From assembly GCA_963675185.2 (NCBI GenBank), contig CAXXOH010000002.1, forward strand, positions 602,685 to 666,684: DNA of 64,000 nucleotides, given 5' to 3'. The notes under the pieces were generated by a model. It ran no database searches. It saw only the letters and a list, made by a program, of their open reading frames with translations, and had not been told where the DNA came from. Of the stretch, positions 44,164 through 52,522 are shown in pieces (the first letter of the stretch is position 1; each line of letters begins with the position of its first letter). The stretch is from Ilyobacter_A sp963675185 (lineage in GTDB: Bacteria > Fusobacteriota > Fusobacteriia > Fusobacteriales > Fusobacteriaceae). The position numbers and the translations under genes are program-made.

Positions 44164-45783
44164 TTACATCATTCCTGGCATTCCACCCATAGGCGGCATT
44201 GCTTCTTCATTTTTTTCTTTCTTTTCCGCCACTACAACTTCAGTCGTTATAATGAGGGCAGCTATTGATGCTGCATTTTGCATTGCTGATCTTGTAACTT
44301 TTGAAGGATCTATAATCCCAGCTTTAACCATATCAACATATATCTCTTTTGCTGCATCAAAACCTATTCCAGCATCAGAATTTTTAACTTTCTCTACTAC
44401 TACCCCGGCATCTAATCCAGCATTTTGAGCAATTTGTCTAAGAGGAGCGTATAGTGCTTTTTTAACTATCTCTACTCCTACTCCTTCTTCCCCTTCTAGG
44501 TTAAAGTTTTCCATGGCTTTAGCAATCTCTACAAGTATCGTTCCACCACCAGGAACTATCCCCTCTTCTATAGCCGCCCTAGTAGCATTAAGAGCATCTT
44601 CTATTCTTAGTTTTTTCTCTTTCATTTCAGTTTCAGTAGCCGCTCCAACTTTTACGACCGCTACTCCTCCTGACAATTTTGCCAGTCTTTCTTGGTATTT
44701 TTCTTTATCAAAATCTGATGTAGTTTCTTCTATTTGAAGTTTGATCTGGTTGATTCTAGAAGTTATTGCAGCTTCATCACCATTTCCACCTACTATAATA
44801 GTGGTGTCTTTAGTTATTTTTACCTTTTTAGCCGACCCTAGGCTTACTAACTCAGTGCTTTCAAGTTTCATTCCTTTTTCTTCAGAGATTACTTCCCCGC
44901 CTGTAACTATAGCTATATCTTCTAGTACAGCTTTTCTTCTATCGCCAAATCCAGGAGCTTTTACAGCAACCACGTTAAGGGTTCCCCTAAGTTTATTTAC
45001 CACAAGTGTCGCCAGTGCTTCTCCTTCTACATCCTCCGCGATTATAAGAAGAGGTCTGCCTTCCTGTCTGGTAGACTCTAGCATAGGTATTATATCCTTT
45101 AGATTGTTGATCTTTTTATCTGTGATTAATATATAAGGATTATCAAACACAGCTTCCATTCTTTCAGTATTCGTTACCATGTAAGGTGAAAGGTACCCTT
45201 TGTCAAACTGCATACCTTCTACCACTTCTAAGCTTGTCTCAAGGGATCTTGCTTCCTCAACAGTGATTACACCTGTTTCTCCAACGATTCCCATTGCTTC
45301 AGCTATCAGTTTTCCTATCTCTTCGTCTCCTGCCGAAATAGAACCAACTTGAGCGATTTCTTCGTTTCCTTCTATTTTTCTTGATCTATCTTTAAGGTGC
45401 TTTACCACTTCTTTAGTTGCTTTTTCTATCCCTCTTCTTAGGAACATAGGATTAGCACCTGCACTTACCATTTTAAGCCCCTCTTTTACAATGGCTTGGG
45501 CAAGCACTGTTGCCGTTGTGGTACCGTCACCTGCAACGTCATTTGCTTTTGTTGCCACTTCTTTTATAAGTTCTGCTCCCATATTTTCAAACGGATCCTC
45601 TAGCTCGATCTCTTTTGCTATTGAAACCCCGTCATTTGTGATAAGAGGTCCTCCGTATGATCTGTCTAGTACTACGTTTCTTCCCCTTGGACCAAGTGTT
45701 ATCTTAACTGCATCTGCTAGTGTGTCTACTCCCGCTTCTAGTCTTCTTCTAGCATCCTCGTTAAATTTCAAAATTTTAGCCAT
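44164..45783 (-). CDS. groEL: Chaperonin GroEL
   Basis: The 60-kDa chaperonin subunit, 539 residues, forming the folding cage with GroES. Fixed motifs are LGPRGRNVVLDRSYG, NDGVSIAKEIELEDPFENMGA, AGDGTTTATVLAQ and the C-terminal Gly-Met tail MPPMGGMPGMM. AGGAGG precedes the ATG. It is the second gene of groES-groEL, controlled by the CIRCE element upstream of groES. Confidence 0.98.
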   Translation of the reverse strand: MAKILKFNEDARRRLEAGVDTLADAVKITLGPRGRNVVLDRSYGGPLITNDGVSIAKEIELEDPFENMGAELIKEVATKANDVAGDGTTTATVLAQAIVKEGLKMVSAGANPMFLRRGIEKATKEVVKHLKDRSRKIEGNEEIAQVGSISAGDEEIGKLIAEAMGIVGETGVITVEEARSLETSLEVVEGMQFDKGYLSPYMVTNTERMEAVFDNPYILITDKKINNLKDIIPMLESTRQEGRPLLIIAEDVEGEALATLVVNKLRGTLNVVAVKAPGFGDRRKAVLEDIAIVTGGEVISEEKGMKLESTELVSLGSAKKVKITKDTTIIVGGNGDEAAITSRINQIKLQIEETTSDFDKEKYQERLAKLSGGVAVVKVGAATETEMKEKKLRIEDALNATRAAIEEGIVPGGGTILVEIAKAMENFNLEGEEGVGVEIVKKALYAPLRQIAQNAGLDAGVVVEKVKNSDAGIGFDAAKEIYVDMVKAGIIDPSKVTRSAMQNAASIAALIITTEVVVAEKKEKNEEAMPPMGGMPGMM

Positions 45784-45819
45784 CTTTCCCTCCTAATTCT
45801 TATTTATATATTTTTGCAA

Positions 45820-46089
45820 CTATTCAACAATAGCTAGAATATCTTTTACATCCATTATCATAAATTTTTCATCATCCATTTTAATTTCAGTTCCAGCAAA
45901 TTTCGCGTATATTACTTTTTGCCCGACTTTAATCCCAGCTAAGTTTTCACCGTTGCCTACTGCTAAAACCTCTGCCATATTTGGTTTCTCTTTGCTAGAA
46001 GAATCAGGTAGTATAATTCCTCCAGCCGTTTTTTCCTCTACTTTAAAGGCTTTTAGCAAAACTCTGTCTCCAATAGGTTTAATATTCAT
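45820..46089 (-). CDS. groES: Co-chaperonin GroES
   Basis: An 89-residue co-chaperonin with the N-terminal IKPIGDRVLLK, the mobile loop around EEKTAGGIILPDSSSKEKP, and VIYAKFAGTEIK. The ATG at 46089 follows AAGGGGG; a longer in-frame reading frame upstream runs through the promoter region and is not translated. First gene of the HrcA/CIRCE-controlled operon. Confidence 0.97.
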   Translation of the reverse strand: MNIKPIGDRVLLKAFKVEEKTAGGIILPDSSSKEKPNMAEVLAVGNGENLAGIKVGQKVIYAKFAGTEIKMDDEKFMIMDVKDILAIVE

Positions 46090-46127
46090 TCCATACCCCC
46101 TTATGTAAAATAACGCAGATTTTTTTA

Positions 46128-46154
46128 TTAGCACTCTTTAATAAAGAGTGCTAA
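46128..46154 (-). promoter_or_regulatory. CIRCE element (HrcA operator) of groESL
   Basis: TTAGCACTC-N9-GAGTGCTAA, an exact match to the consensus, located between the -10 box and groES. Confidence 0.97.
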
Positions 46155-46164
46155 TTACAGTTTA

Positions 46165-46193
46165 ATATTACATAAAAAAAAGAAATAAGTCAA
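46165..46193 (-). promoter_or_regulatory. Promoter of groESL
   Basis: On the minus strand TTGACT (46188-46193), a 17-bp spacer and TAATAT (46165-46170), directly followed by CIRCE. Confidence 0.88.
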
Positions 46194-46226
46194 GCATTTT
46201 TTTACTCACTCATTTCTTCTTAGTCC

Positions 46227-46459
46227 TTACTTATATTTAAATATTATAGTCGCTGGAATGAGTGTTATAAAGTTTGTGAGCATCACAGGATAATCATTTT
46301 TCACTATTCCATACGCCAACCATGAAAGTAGGCTAAGTATAAATATAGAGTAGATAAGTAGTGATATACTCTCAGTTTTCTTATCCTTAATATTGTCTTT
46401 ATAAAAAGCACTGGATGTAAGCACCCCTGCTACGTTTCCTATCAATGAAAATCGTCTAT
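46227..46459 (-). pseudogene. Decaying tandem copy of the SemiSWEET gene
   Basis: This copy lies about 400 bp downstream of the intact SemiSWEET gene and aligns with it along its length (for example SISLL.YSIFILSLLSWL.YGI in both). Three changes at the 5' end remove expression signals: AGGAGG has become AGGATGG, the ATG has become ATA (46459-46457), and one base is lost within the first codons. Inside the first helix pair a 9-base deletion removes the conserved Pro-Gln of FMPQAIKT. A longer open frame remains by chance and reads from an unrelated upstream frame. No product is expected, though a fused reading cannot be excluded. Confidence 0.75.
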
Positions 46460-46600
46460 TTTTCCATCCTACAATCTTGATTGCTATTTTTACATTTACT
46501 ATTCCAAAATAAACGGTTAATCTAAAACCTACGATCACGTACTCTCGAGTTTCGTAAAAAAATATAGATTTAAGCCATATAGCTAAATCTACATTTTCTT

Positions 46601-46861
46601 TTAGCCTTTACTATATTTAATTTTTACCCAAAATATTATAGCCGCTGGAACAAGGGTTACAATATTGGTAAGCATCAAAGGGAAATCTTTTGCCATTATC
46701 CCATATACCAACCACGACAGCAAACTTAATATAAATATAGAGTAACTAAGCAGTGATATACTCTCAGTATTTTTATCCTTTATAGTTTTTATAGCTTGTG
46801 GCATAAAAGCACTGGATGTAAGCACCCCTGCTACACTTCCTACCAATGAAAGATCGTCCAT
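46601..46861 (-). CDS. SemiSWEET-type sugar transporter (PQ-loop protein)
   Basis: An 86-residue protein with three transmembrane helices and the conserved Pro-Gln motif (SSAFMPQAIKTIKDKNTESIS), diagnostic of bacterial SemiSWEETs, which act as homodimers moving sugars by facilitated diffusion. Substrate unknown. AGGAGG precedes the ATG, and a strong promoter lies about 55 bp upstream. A decayed duplicate follows downstream. Confidence 0.88.
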   Translation of the reverse strand: MDDLSLVGSVAGVLTSSAFMPQAIKTIKDKNTESISLLSYSIFILSLLSWLVYGIMAKDFPLMLTNIVTLVPAAIIFWVKIKYSKG

Positions 46862-46913
46862 TCTTTTCCTCCTACAGTTCTGTTATTATTTTTTTACTAT
46901 CAGCCAATAAAGA

Positions 46914-46942
46914 ATAGTACAAAAAAATCCGATCTTTGTCAA
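46914..46942 (-). promoter_or_regulatory. Promoter of the SemiSWEET gene
   Basis: On the minus strand TTGACA (46937-46942), a 17-bp spacer and TACTAT (46914-46919). Confidence 0.8.
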
Positions 46943-47033
46943 AGTATTTCATCTGATGAGGTATACAATTTATATATGCTATCATTGTTTTAACCTTTAC
47001 ATAAGACTACTATATTCAATTTATCTAAATAAA

Positions 47034-47058
47034 AATTAAAAGCACCCCGAAGGATGCT
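47034..47058 (-). terminator. Terminator after rpsP
   Basis: On the minus strand AGCATCC-TTCG-GGGTGCT followed by a T-rich tract. Confidence 0.85.
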
Positions 47059-47068
47059 CTATTTTAAC

Positions 47069-47332
47069 TTATTTCTTTTTTGCCTCTTCAAATTTAGACC
47101 AGATTCCCTCTTTAACTAGTAGTGATTTTACTGTTCTAGTTGGTTGAGCTCCATTTTGTAAGAATTTTAAGATTTCTTCCTCTTTTAATTCTAATCTTGA
47201 ATCTTCTAATGGGTAGTAGTTTCCTAAGTAAGCTATAGCTTTTCCGTCTCTTTTTGTTAATGCTTCCATTGCTACTACTCTGTATACTGGTGCTTTCTTT
47301 CTTCCTAGTCTAGTTAATCTTAATTTTACCAT
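47069..47332 (-). CDS. rpsP: 30S ribosomal protein S16
   Basis: An 87-residue small-subunit protein with the typical start MVKLRLTRLGRKKAPVYRVV, then AYLGNYYPLE and FLQNGAQPTRTVKSLL. AAGGAGC precedes the ATG. It is the last gene of ylxM-ffh-rpsP, an order common in Firmicutes and Fusobacteria, and ends at a strong terminator. Confidence 0.97.
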   Translation of the reverse strand: MVKLRLTRLGRKKAPVYRVVAMEALTKRDGKAIAYLGNYYPLEDSRLELKEEEILKFLQNGAQPTRTVKSLLVKEGIWSKFEEAKKK

Positions 47333-47385
47333 ATGTATTCACTGCTCCTTTTTATTATATATTTATATTATTTATTCACTCATTT

Positions 47386-48735
47386 TTAAAATGGTAGCTT
47401 GAATTTTCCTCCCGGAAAACCACCTTTCATGCCTGGCATACCAGGAAACCCGCCGCCGCCAAACATTTTCATCATCTTTTGCATCTGCTCAAATTGCTTT
47501 AGAAGTTTATTGACTTCATGTACCTGAGTCCCGCTACCCTTTGCGATCCTCTTTTTTCTGCTAGCATTTATTATCTTAGGCTTTATTCTTTCCTCTTTTG
47601 TCATAGATTGAATTATAGCCTCTATTTTTTTCATCTCTTTTTCTGCCGGTGCAAGATCACCCATTTGCTCAGCACCTGGTATCATCTTTAATAGGTTGGC
47701 TATTGGCCCCATTTTTTTTATGCTTTGAAGCTGTTTTAAGAAATCCTCAAGATCAAAATTTTGTTTTCTGATTTTTTCTTCCAGCCTTTTCGCCTCTTCT
47801 TCGTCGATGGCTTCCTGAGCTTTCTCAACAAGAGAAACAACATCTCCCATTCCAAGTATTCTGGATACAAGCCTATCTGGATGGAAAAGCTCTATATCGT
47901 CTAGTTTTTCCCCTACTCCTATAAATTTAATAGGTTTTCCGACAACCGCTTTTATGGAAAGAGCTGCTCCTCCCCTTGCGTCACCATCTAATTTTGTAAG
48001 CACTACTCCATCTATATTTAAAGTCTCATTGAACTTTTCTGCCACATTAACAGCATCTTGACCTGTCATAGCATCCACAACCAGTAGTATTTCTTGCGGC
48101 CTTGAGTTTTTCTTTATGGTGTTTAACTCGCCCATTAAATTCTCATCTATATGAAGCCTTCCAGCAGTATCTAGTATTACATAACTAGCATTGGTTTCTT
48201 TTGCCTTTTTTAGGCCTTCTTCACATATTCCTACTGCGTCCTTGCTTCCTTCTATAGTGAAAACAGGTACCTCTATGCTCTCTCCAAGAACTTGAAGCTG
48301 CTTCATAGCCGCTGGCCTGTATACGTCTGCTCCAATCAAATAAGGATTTTCGCCTTTTTTCTTCAAAAATTTTGCCAGTTTAGCTGCAAAAGTTGTTTTA
48401 CCTGCCCCTTGCAGACCTGCAAGCATTATAACAGTTGGGCTTTTAGGAGCCTTTGTAAGCTTTGCATTTACACCGCCGAGCAACTGTACCAATTCGTCAT
48501 TTACAATTTTTACAAACTGCTGCCCTGGATTTATCCCTTTGAGGACATTCTCTCCGACAGCCTTTTGTTTTACATTGTTGACAAAGTCCTTCACAACTCT
48601 ATAATTAACATCCGCCTCCAAAAGAGACAATCTAACTTCTTTTAAGGCAGCTTTTATGTTATCTTCCGTTAATTTCCCGTGTCCTTTTACCTTTTTAAAT
48701 ATCTCCTGGAATCTGCTTCCTAGACTATCTAACAT
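47386..48735 (-). CDS. ffh: Signal recognition particle protein Ffh
   Basis: A 449-residue SRP GTPase that binds 4.5S RNA and signal sequences and delivers ribosomes to FtsY. The N domain is followed by the G domain (GLQGAGKTTFAAKLA, DTAGRLHID, TKLDGDARGGAALS) and a methionine-rich M domain with SRP RNA-binding residues (SRKKRIAKGSGTQVHEVN). The tail is rich in Gly and Met. GAGGTGAG precedes the ATG. It lies directly after ylxM. No 4.5S RNA gene is seen in the window. Confidence 0.98.
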   Translation of the reverse strand: MLDSLGSRFQEIFKKVKGHGKLTEDNIKAALKEVRLSLLEADVNYRVVKDFVNNVKQKAVGENVLKGINPGQQFVKIVNDELVQLLGGVNAKLTKAPKSPTVIMLAGLQGAGKTTFAAKLAKFLKKKGENPYLIGADVYRPAAMKQLQVLGESIEVPVFTIEGSKDAVGICEEGLKKAKETNASYVILDTAGRLHIDENLMGELNTIKKNSRPQEILLVVDAMTGQDAVNVAEKFNETLNIDGVVLTKLDGDARGGAALSIKAVVGKPIKFIGVGEKLDDIELFHPDRLVSRILGMGDVVSLVEKAQEAIDEEEAKRLEEKIRKQNFDLEDFLKQLQSIKKMGPIANLLKMIPGAEQMGDLAPAEKEMKKIEAIIQSMTKEERIKPKIINASRKKRIAKGSGTQVHEVNKLLKQFEQMQKMMKMFGGGGFPGMPGMKGGFPGGKFKLPF

Positions 48736-48745
48736 AGCTCACCTC

Positions 48746-49060
48746 TTAATCTTCAAAGCTCTCTATCAGCTCATCTAGCTTATCAATGCTATAGTTTTCT
48801 CTTAGTTCTATAAGTTGCTCTTTTATCTCTTTTTCCCTTTTGTAGAAACCAATCTTATCTTCATACTCTTTTAGTATTTTTATCCCTCGTCTTATGTTGT
48901 CATACACAGCCTGTCGACTTATATTATGTCTTTTGGCTATTTCTGAAAGGGAATAATCTTCCTCAAAATGCTCTATCATATATTCCTTTTGCTTATCGCT
49001 CAAGAGTTCTTTATAGTATTCTAATAAAAATGAAACTTCTAAAAATTCGTTTAATTCCAC
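48746..49060 (-). CDS. ylxM: YlxM-type helix-turn-helix protein
   Basis: A small YlxM/p13-like protein of about 104 residues with a sigma-70 region 4-like helix-turn-helix (DYSLSEIAKRHNISRQAVYD). It is nearly always encoded just before ffh and is thought to modulate SRP function or expression. The promoter predicts a transcription start near 49074, so the GTG at 49060 (MELNEFLEV) with AAAGTGAT upstream is more plausible than the GTG at 49069. First gene of the ffh operon. Confidence 0.88.
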   Translation of the reverse strand: MELNEFLEVSFLLEYYKELLSDKQKEYMIEHFEEDYSLSEIAKRHNISRQAVYDNIRRGIKILKEYEDKIGFYKREKEIKEQLIELRENYSIDKLDELIESFED

Positions 49061-49080
49061 ATTTATCACTTTACTTTCTC

Positions 49081-49109
49081 ATTATATTATATTTCACAGT
49101 TGGTGTCAA
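49081..49109 (-). promoter_or_regulatory. Promoter of ylxM-ffh-rpsP
   Basis: On the minus strand TTGACA (49104-49109), a 17-bp spacer and TATAAT (49081-49086): a full consensus promoter with a very short leader. Confidence 0.9.
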
Positions 49110-49140
49110 GTTGTTTTTCTTTACAACACAAAATTTATTT

Positions 49141-49172
49141 TAACAGGACTTGCGCAAACGCAAATCCTGTTA
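49141..49172 (-). terminator. Terminator hairpin after purA
   Basis: TAACAGGACTTGCG-CAAA-CGCAAATCCTGTTA has one mismatch in 14 pairs. The T tract on the minus side is interrupted. Confidence 0.75.
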
Positions 49173-49186
49173 TTTTTGTAAATATT

Positions 49187-50467
49187 CTATATTTCTTTTA
49201 TAAAAATATTTTGTTCTCTGTCCGGGCCAACTGAAACCATTGAGATTTGGCACCCTATTATCTCTTCTACTCTAGCTATATATTTCTTACAATTTTCAGG
49301 GAGCTGATCATACTCCCTCATGTGTGTAATATCCTCTTCCCATCCAGGAAGTTCTTCATATACAGGGGTAGCCTTTTTAAGTTTTTCTATAGAGGCTGGT
49401 ACAGTTTTGTAGATTTCCCCATCTATTTCATATGCAACTGCTATCTTCAAAGTTTTAAGCCCGCTAAGTACGTCTATCTTTGTCATTACAACGTCTGTAA
49501 GTCCATTTATATCCACTGCGAATTTACCTACTACACAGTCTAACCATCCACATCTTCTAGGCCTCCCTGTTGTAGAACCGTATTCCCCGCCAATTTCTCT
49601 CAATCTTTCCCCAAGTTCGTCAACAAGTTCCGTTATGAAAGGTCCTTCACCTACTCTTGTCGTGTAGGCTTTCATTACCCCTATAGCCTTATCAATCTTG
49701 TTCGGTGCAATACCTGCACCTGTAGTAACTCCTCCTGTAGTAGGAGATGATGAAGTTACGTACGGATAGGTTCCGTAATTTATGTCAAGCATCATAGCTT
49801 GAGCACCTTCAAACATTACAAATTTCCCGCTGTCTAAAGCCTCGTTTACTTCTGGTACGCTGTCCATGATTCTATGCCCAAGTTTTTCTGCGTACCCTTT
49901 ATAGTCCTCTAATATCTTTTCATAGTCAAGCTTCTCCGCACCATAAACCTTTTCAAAAAGAACGTTTTTCTCTTCAAGATTTACTTTTAATCTCTCTTTG
50001 AAAATATCCATGTCTAGGAGCTCGCCAACTCTTAAACCTGATCTGGTCATCTTATCTGCATAGCAAGGTCCTATACCCCTTTTAGTAGTACCTATTTTAT
50101 CTTTACCCCTAGCATTCTCTTTTAATTCGTCTAATTTTATGTGGTAAGGCATTATAAGGTGAGCTCTGTCACTGATAAATAGATGATCGGTTTTAGCACC
50201 TTTCTCTTCCAGTGTTTCAAGCTCTTTAATCAATACTTTAGGGTCTACTACTACTCCAGGACCTATTATACACTTCCCGTTTCCATGAAGCATCCCTGAA
50301 GGGAGTAAGTGCAGTATAAACTTTTCCCCATTTACAACTACAGTATGTCCAGCATTATTTCCACCCTGAAATCTAACAACATAATCAGCTTTATGCGCTA
50401 AAACGTCAATAATCTTGCCTTTTCCTTCATCTCCCCATTGAGTGCCTACAACTACATAACCTGCCAA
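49187..50467 (-). CDS. purA: Adenylosuccinate synthetase
   Basis: Joins IMP and aspartate with GTP, the first committed step from IMP to AMP. The 426-residue protein begins AGYVVVGTQWGDEGKGKI with the GTP-binding glycine loop and catalytic Asp, and contains NNAGHTVV, GTTKRGIGPCYADK and TTTGRPRRCGWLD in order. TTG at 50467 follows AGAGGTG at 6 bases; a GTG at 50476 lies inside that binding site. With guaB, guaA and ade in the same window, both exits from IMP are represented, but no purine riboswitch is seen here. Confidence 0.97.
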   Translation of the reverse strand: MAGYVVVGTQWGDEGKGKIIDVLAHKADYVVRFQGGNNAGHTVVVNGEKFILHLLPSGMLHGNGKCIIGPGVVVDPKVLIKELETLEEKGAKTDHLFISDRAHLIMPYHIKLDELKENARGKDKIGTTKRGIGPCYADKMTRSGLRVGELLDMDIFKERLKVNLEEKNVLFEKVYGAEKLDYEKILEDYKGYAEKLGHRIMDSVPEVNEALDSGKFVMFEGAQAMMLDINYGTYPYVTSSSPTTGGVTTGAGIAPNKIDKAIGVMKAYTTRVGEGPFITELVDELGERLREIGGEYGSTTGRPRRCGWLDCVVGKFAVDINGLTDVVMTKIDVLSGLKTLKIAVAYEIDGEIYKTVPASIEKLKKATPVYEELPGWEEDITHMREYDQLPENCKKYIARVEEIIGCQISMVSVGPDREQNIFIKEI

Positions 50468-50520
50468 TGAATACACCTCTTTCTAGATATATATTTTATC
50501 TACTCTAGGTAGAAACTTTA

Positions 50521-51195
50521 CTAGTCTTTTTTTTCTATCTCTATATAGTTTATCTTCATGCTTCTCTTTATTACAAAAAGGTCCTCAAATTCCGTCGATA
50601 TATTATTTTCTAATTTAGGGCTGCTGTAAAGATCGTCGGTATTGTAAACTACCTCATAGCCGTCTACTCCACCCATAAATTCCAAGACATCGCAGTAGTA
50701 CCCATAGTGGTCCGTTTTGAAAAACAGCTTTCCGCCTTTTCCCATTATTTTGTCTATGTTTGAAAACAAGTTTGGTTGCAGTATCCTGTTTTTTTCCTTG
50801 CCCTCCCAAGGATCAGGAAAATTTATGTACATCCCGGTTATCTCATTTTCACCTATGAAGTCTGTTATCTCTTCTCCTCTTCTTCTGAAAAAGACCACGT
50901 TTTTCAAATCTCTTTTTTGGGCTTTTTCAGCGGATATAACTAGCCTCTTAAACCTGAGCTCAACTGCCATGTGATTTATATCCCTGTTTTTCTCGCTGTT
51001 TCTAACGGCGAAGTTCCCATTGCCAGACCCTATCTCCAAATATATAGGATTGTCATTTTTGAAGTACTCGTTCCACTTGCCTCTATATGAGTTCATTATC
51101 TCTTTATCGTAGATAATATATTCCGGATGATCCTTTAATTTTTCCATATAAGGATTGTAATTTTTTCTGGGATTTTTAAAAAAATGTTGCCACAT
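50521..51195 (-). CDS. trmB: tRNA (guanine-N7-)-methyltransferase
   Basis: Methylates G46 in the variable loop of tRNAs. The 224-residue SAM-dependent Rossmann methyltransferase has the LEIGSGNGNF motif I, the AVELRFKRL segment with the conserved acidic residue, NPDPWEGKEKNRI-type motif (here INFPDPWEGKEKNRI) and FKTDHYGYY. GAGGAGG precedes the ATG. Confidence 0.93.
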   Translation of the reverse strand: MWQHFFKNPRKNYNPYMEKLKDHPEYIIYDKEIMNSYRGKWNEYFKNDNPIYLEIGSGNGNFAVRNSEKNRDINHMAVELRFKRLVISAEKAQKRDLKNVVFFRRRGEEITDFIGENEITGMYINFPDPWEGKEKNRILQPNLFSNIDKIMGKGGKLFFKTDHYGYYCDVLEFMGGVDGYEVVYNTDDLYSSPKLENNISTEFEDLFVIKRSMKINYIEIEKKD

Positions 51196-51243
51196 ATATC
51201 CTCCTCTAAATATAGCAATTACCTTAGAATTTTATAAGAATTT

Positions 51244-52467
51244 CTAAATTATGTCAACAAGTAATTGAAAAGTATTGTCAACACACGATGAATTTTCATT
51301 AAAAAAACTTGAAATTTTGTTTGCATTCTGCCAGCCTGCCTCTATTTTTTTTATGCTTTCCAAAAACTCCGCCTTGTCTTCTACCTTAAAACCTATGCCC
51401 CTGCGTTCCACCTCCTTGGCTATATCCCTTACGTTTTGCAGGTATTTACCGAAAATTGGGGGTTTTCCGTAGTACAACGGCTCTAGCAAGCTGTGCCCAC
51501 CTATATCCACAAGCGTTCCACCGACAAAAGCCACGTCAGATATTGCGTATAACTTTCTCAAAACGCCTATCCTGTCCACAAGCAGTATCTCTGTAGATTT
51601 TTTGCAAGGCTCGTCAAGCTCACTCCACTTCACATACTTTTTTCCTTTAAGCAGTCTGTCCTCTATGTCGCTGCACCGCTCCACGTGTCTCGGTACCAGT
51701 ATGAGAAAGTAATTTTCCAAGCTGTCAAATACCTCTAGTATCTTTTCCTCTTCTCCGATCCTTGTACTTCCAGCTACAAAAACTCTTCTTTCTCCAGCTG
51801 ACAAGCGTTTTTTTAGTTCATACAACTCTGCCTCACTATAATCCGGGAGCTTTATGTCAAACTTTAGGTTCCCATAGTTTTTCACACTGGATTCTTCAGC
51901 CCCTAGCTGAATTATTCTTTGTTTATCCAGCTCACTCTGCATAATAAAAAAGTTTACCTTTTTAAAAAGCCTTCTCAAGTACCAGGTAATTTTTTTGTAC
52001 GACTCCAAAGATTTATCCGATATCCTGCCGTTTATGACTACTACAGGAGCCTGCCTGCTGCACTGATTTATTAGGTTTGGCCAGATCTCAGTTTCAACTA
52101 TTACCAGTTCCCTAAGCTTTACTTTTTTCAAAATCTTTCTTATGACAAAAAAATCATCTAGGGGGAAATACAGGATATCCACTCGTGGGGTTCCAGAGTA
52201 TTTTTTCGAGGCAGTCTCCATGCCGGTATCTGTCATCATAGTCAAGAGCACCTTGTAGTCCGTCTTCTCTGTTATCTTTTTTACAACAGGTTCAGACAAG
52301 TTTACCTCCCCAACAGAGGCACAGTGAACCCATATGTACTCCTTGCCTTTTTCAATCTCTAGTTTTTGAAAAAGTCTCTTAACCACAAATTGCCTAAAAG
52401 ACGGCTTAAACAATGCTGCTATGAACAAAAATGGGTATAGTGCCACTCTCAAGATGTTGTAGACCAA
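51244..52467 (-). CDS. waaA: 3-deoxy-D-manno-octulosonic acid (Kdo) transferase
   Basis: Adds Kdo to lipid A precursor on the cytoplasmic face of the inner membrane; its presence means the organism makes lipopolysaccharide. The 407-residue GT30 enzyme has an N-terminal membrane anchor, WVHCASVGEVNLSEP, the WPNLI-type segment (VETEIWPNLINQC), NGRISDKSL, VAGSTRIGEEE and VGGTLVDIGGHSLLEPLYYG near the C-terminus. Translation starts at TTG 52467 behind GAGGAGGAAG. Neighbouring trmB and purA are on the same strand. Confidence 0.94.
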   Translation of the reverse strand: MVYNILRVALYPFLFIAALFKPSFRQFVVKRLFQKLEIEKGKEYIWVHCASVGEVNLSEPVVKKITEKTDYKVLLTMMTDTGMETASKKYSGTPRVDILYFPLDDFFVIRKILKKVKLRELVIVETEIWPNLINQCSRQAPVVVINGRISDKSLESYKKITWYLRRLFKKVNFFIMQSELDKQRIIQLGAEESSVKNYGNLKFDIKLPDYSEAELYELKKRLSAGERRVFVAGSTRIGEEEKILEVFDSLENYFLILVPRHVERCSDIEDRLLKGKKYVKWSELDEPCKKSTEILLVDRIGVLRKLYAISDVAFVGGTLVDIGGHSLLEPLYYGKPPIFGKYLQNVRDIAKEVERRGIGFKVEDKAEFLESIKKIEAGWQNANKISSFFNENSSCVDNTFQLLVDII

Positions 52468-52495
52468 ATTTCTTCCTCCTCATTTATGCATAAAA

Positions 52496-52517
52496 ATATC
52501 CCGTGGAATCGGGATAT
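52496..52517 (-). terminator. Terminator after the YibQ-type deacetylase gene
   Basis: On the minus strand ATATCCCG-ATTCCA-CGGGATAT followed by TTTTA. Confidence 0.8.
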
Positions 52518-52522
52518 CACAG

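Noticed and set aside
46227..46538. A second functional 103-residue SemiSWEET gene
   Set aside because: The upstream third of the frame is unrelated sequence; the homologous part has lost its ribosome binding site, start codon and Pro-Gln motif.
50477..50520. GTTTCTACC before purA as part of another purine riboswitch
   Set aside because: No P2, P3 or closing P1 can be built around it, and it follows the trmB stop directly.
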